64,000 nucleotides of DNA, taken from Gracilaria gracilis (lineage: Eukaryota > Rhodophyta > Florideophyceae > Gracilariales > Gracilariaceae). Below the pieces are notes generated by a model, which saw only the letters and a list, made by a program, of their open reading frames with translations, did no database searches and was not told the origin of the DNA. The translations under genes and the position numbers were made by a program. The DNA lies in contig JARGSG010000030.1 in NCBI GenBank assembly GCA_030374805.1, positions 620,001 through 684,000 of the forward strand, written 5' to 3'. Position 1 is the stretch's first letter; each line of letters begins with the position of its first letter. Positions 62,454 through 64,000 of this stretch are shown here, piece after piece.

Positions 62454-63008
62454 CTTGTTTACCTGAAATTACTCTTCTTCTCTGGCCTTGGGCCCTGCCC
62501 TGTACGGATGTTGGGCTACTGGCCAAGAGTTCGGAAGGAGATCAATCCGGTGTTCCGTGGTATTTATCTCTCCGAGAGAACCATCCCACATTGTGGTGAA
62601 TTCACGAAGCATATCGCGCAGTCGTTTGCGGTGTGTCTCCGGAACATGTCCGAGGTCGAGTTGTTCCAATTCCTTCACTGGGTCCAATTGGTCGTAACTC
62701 GTCGGAACGCGTGTCTTCTCTGTCTTAATAAGTTGCTGACCAGAGAGACTCGGCGACGGAGACGAATAGGATTCAGACTCCTCCCCCTCCTTAGAGTGAA
62801 CGATTCCGAGCACATCGGCAGCAGTAATCTTCGTCGGTACCAACGCAGTTGGATGCGGCATGACCGAGCCAATCACTTGGTTTTTCACCAGATACTGGGT
62901 TGTTTTGCCTTAGTTGGCTATCAACACGTAAAACGGATTATCCGGTTCCACCTGGACCACTCCATTAGCAATGGCAAGAGAGTATTTATCATACAACGAC
63001 GGCAATGG

Positions 63009-63490
63009 CTAGACGATTCGTAAACCGTGTTGACGGGAATTCACCTGTACCCAGACTTGAGACTCTGGAGGCACGCGTGTCGGGGAGGCAACACGAAACT
63101 TCGTAGATTCCAGAGAACTCGGTGGTGCTTCCTGCGCCGTAGGTAGAGGTACATGCTTCTTGGAGGCATGCCTCAAAGGACGACGAACAATCGGCACGGA
63201 CGAACCATCTTCCATTTCAACACGCCTCTGGCGGGGCCTAATGGCATCGACAAAGCGGTCGCAAAAGTCACAACCCAAAATGACCGGGGCGGCCAGGGAC
63301 CGACAAACGACAAAGTCGAGCTTCACCACGCATGAGCCCAAGCGGATTACTAACTCGATGTATCCTACCGTTGACAACGGGTTGTTATTCGCTTCAGCGA
63401 CGTCAGGAATGTCGCCACGGCGAATGTGTGGCCGCAAGGCGGGTGGGAATGCTGTCTCAACAATGAAGTTCGGACCTGCGCCTGTATCTA
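63009..63490 (-). pseudogene. Chromovirus protease portion
   Basis: A retropepsin is recognised by TTVLDTGAGPNFIVE and the downstream PVILGCDFCDRFVDAI. It begins immediately after the LTR-like segment, where a gag gene would normally stand. Confidence 0.8.
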
Positions 63491-63494
63491 ATAC

Positions 63495-64000
63495 TGTAGT
63501 GCAACGCCAGAGGCGAAAAGACACCACGAAGACGTCCGAGATCTTCCTCCGTAGGAGGGTAGTCAACAGACAGAGCCTCTCTGGCAAGGCACGACGAAGT
63601 CGGGTGTAAGCCGAGGCCAAGCCGTCACGACGGGCGTAGAGAGTTGAGCAAGGATCGGTGTTGGCAACACGTGTGTGGGTGAACGGGCCCTCGAGAGAGA
63701 CACGAGTCAACCTAAGTGGGGGAAGAGAAAAGGAATCCGCGAGAGCGGGGGATGGAAAGAAGGAAAATGAGGAAAGGGCAAAAAGGGCTACGGTAAACAC
63801 CGGGGTTATCCCTGTAAAGGGTCGAACGCGACACAAGCGGAAAACACTCCCACGAATGGGTCCTGTTAGGTGACGCAGGAAGGATACACTACCCGTAGGC
63901 AACGGAGCCTCTCTCCTGGAAGGAGTGGATGACCGCCGAAGGCGAAGAAGTATAGAGCCAACCCTGGTTGGGGGAACTTTACTGTGCACGGCGGCGAGGT
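63495..64000 (-). repeat. LTR-like segment at the right edge
   Basis: The coding strand ends GCGTTGCACTACA at 63495. It aligns block by block with the LTR pieces at 13044-13690 and 56392-57239, including CCCCAACCAGGGTTGGCT and GGAGGAAGATCTCGGACGTC. It is cut by the window edge. The open frame of the protease continues through it, so it could also be transcribed leader. Confidence 0.55.

Larger units (their letters stand above)
56392..64000 (-). mobile_element. Ty3/gypsy chromovirus, runs off the right edge
   Basis: On the minus strand, from right to left, it holds: an LTR-like segment (63495-64000, cut by the window edge), protease (about 63490-63010), reverse transcriptase (about 62560-61700), RNase H (about 61650-61250), integrase (about 60850-60200), a long Pro/Ser/Thr-rich linker, a chromodomain (about 58700-58520), an unassigned 1.2-kb stretch, a purine tract (57240-57253) and the 3' LTR (56392-57239). 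No gag was recognised in the window: the protease follows the LTR-like segment directly. About three breaks are visible in the coding part. The two LTR segments differ clearly, so the element is not very young, or is a mosaic. Confidence 0.85.

Overview
This is a eukaryotic nuclear window. The evidence is a spliceosomal-era gene set (Argonaute, a HEI10-like RING protein, secreted proteases), a nuclear tRNA-Asn, TATA boxes about 70-120 bp upstream of start codons, and abundant eukaryotic transposable elements. All host genes read as single open frames without introns, and compact genes alternate with long transposon-filled stretches. This is what is known of florideophyte red algae such as Chondrus crispus. 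That assignment is inference, not proven here.

Layout. 1-12.45 kb: an old, minus-strand Ty3/gypsy element (5' LTR at 11578-12453, rest running off the left edge) split by a young, whole-looking Ty1/copia element (1260-6998, 5-bp target duplication GTCAC, LTRs that read identical). 13.0-14.3 kb: two related gypsy LTR pieces in inverted orientation. 14.3-35.6 kb: the host gene region, holding a secreted subtilase, a secreted Asp-rich repeat protein, tRNA-Asn(GTT), two genes in a very GC-rich island (CAP-like and HEI10-like RING), a full-length Argonaute with an intact DEDH tetrad, and a second GC-rich island with a membrane protein carrying a coding minisatellite and a secreted kelch protein. 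A secreted Cys-rich protein follows.

35.59-46.74 kb: the main discovery. Terminal inverted repeats starting GGCGC(G/A)GTCTAAACAAGCG, flanked by TAA on both sides, bound an 11.1-kb PIF/Harbinger element. It carries a DDE transposase and a probable SANT/trihelix-type partner protein. Between them lie pieces of at least five unrelated host genes: an NB-ARC winged-helix region fused in frame to the N-terminal part of MSH2, the N-terminus of the cap-binding protein NCBP1, the C-terminal part of a MUT9-like kinase, and a METTL6-type tRNA methyltransferase with one in-frame stop. This looks like a gene-capturing (Pack-type) Harbinger that has also kept its own transposase.

46.74-50.11 kb: a piggyBac-like element whose left TTAA was split by the Harbinger insertion. 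Its transposase is decayed, but a convergent, intact second gene encodes a small CxxCGGTxCYWMQ protein. The same pair (small protein plus piggyBac C-terminal zinc module, tail to tail) recurs at 55.66-56.31 kb, so the second gene looks like a fixed part of this transposon family. 50.1-55.0 kb holds a PIF1-helicase fragment and an intact hAT transposase. 56.39-64 kb: a minus-strand chromodomain-bearing Ty3/gypsy element that runs off the right edge, with its 3' LTR at 56392-57239.

The window therefore shows host secretory, RNA-silencing and meiotic genes surrounded by several layers of nested transposons. The relative order of some insertions can be read directly from the target-site duplications.
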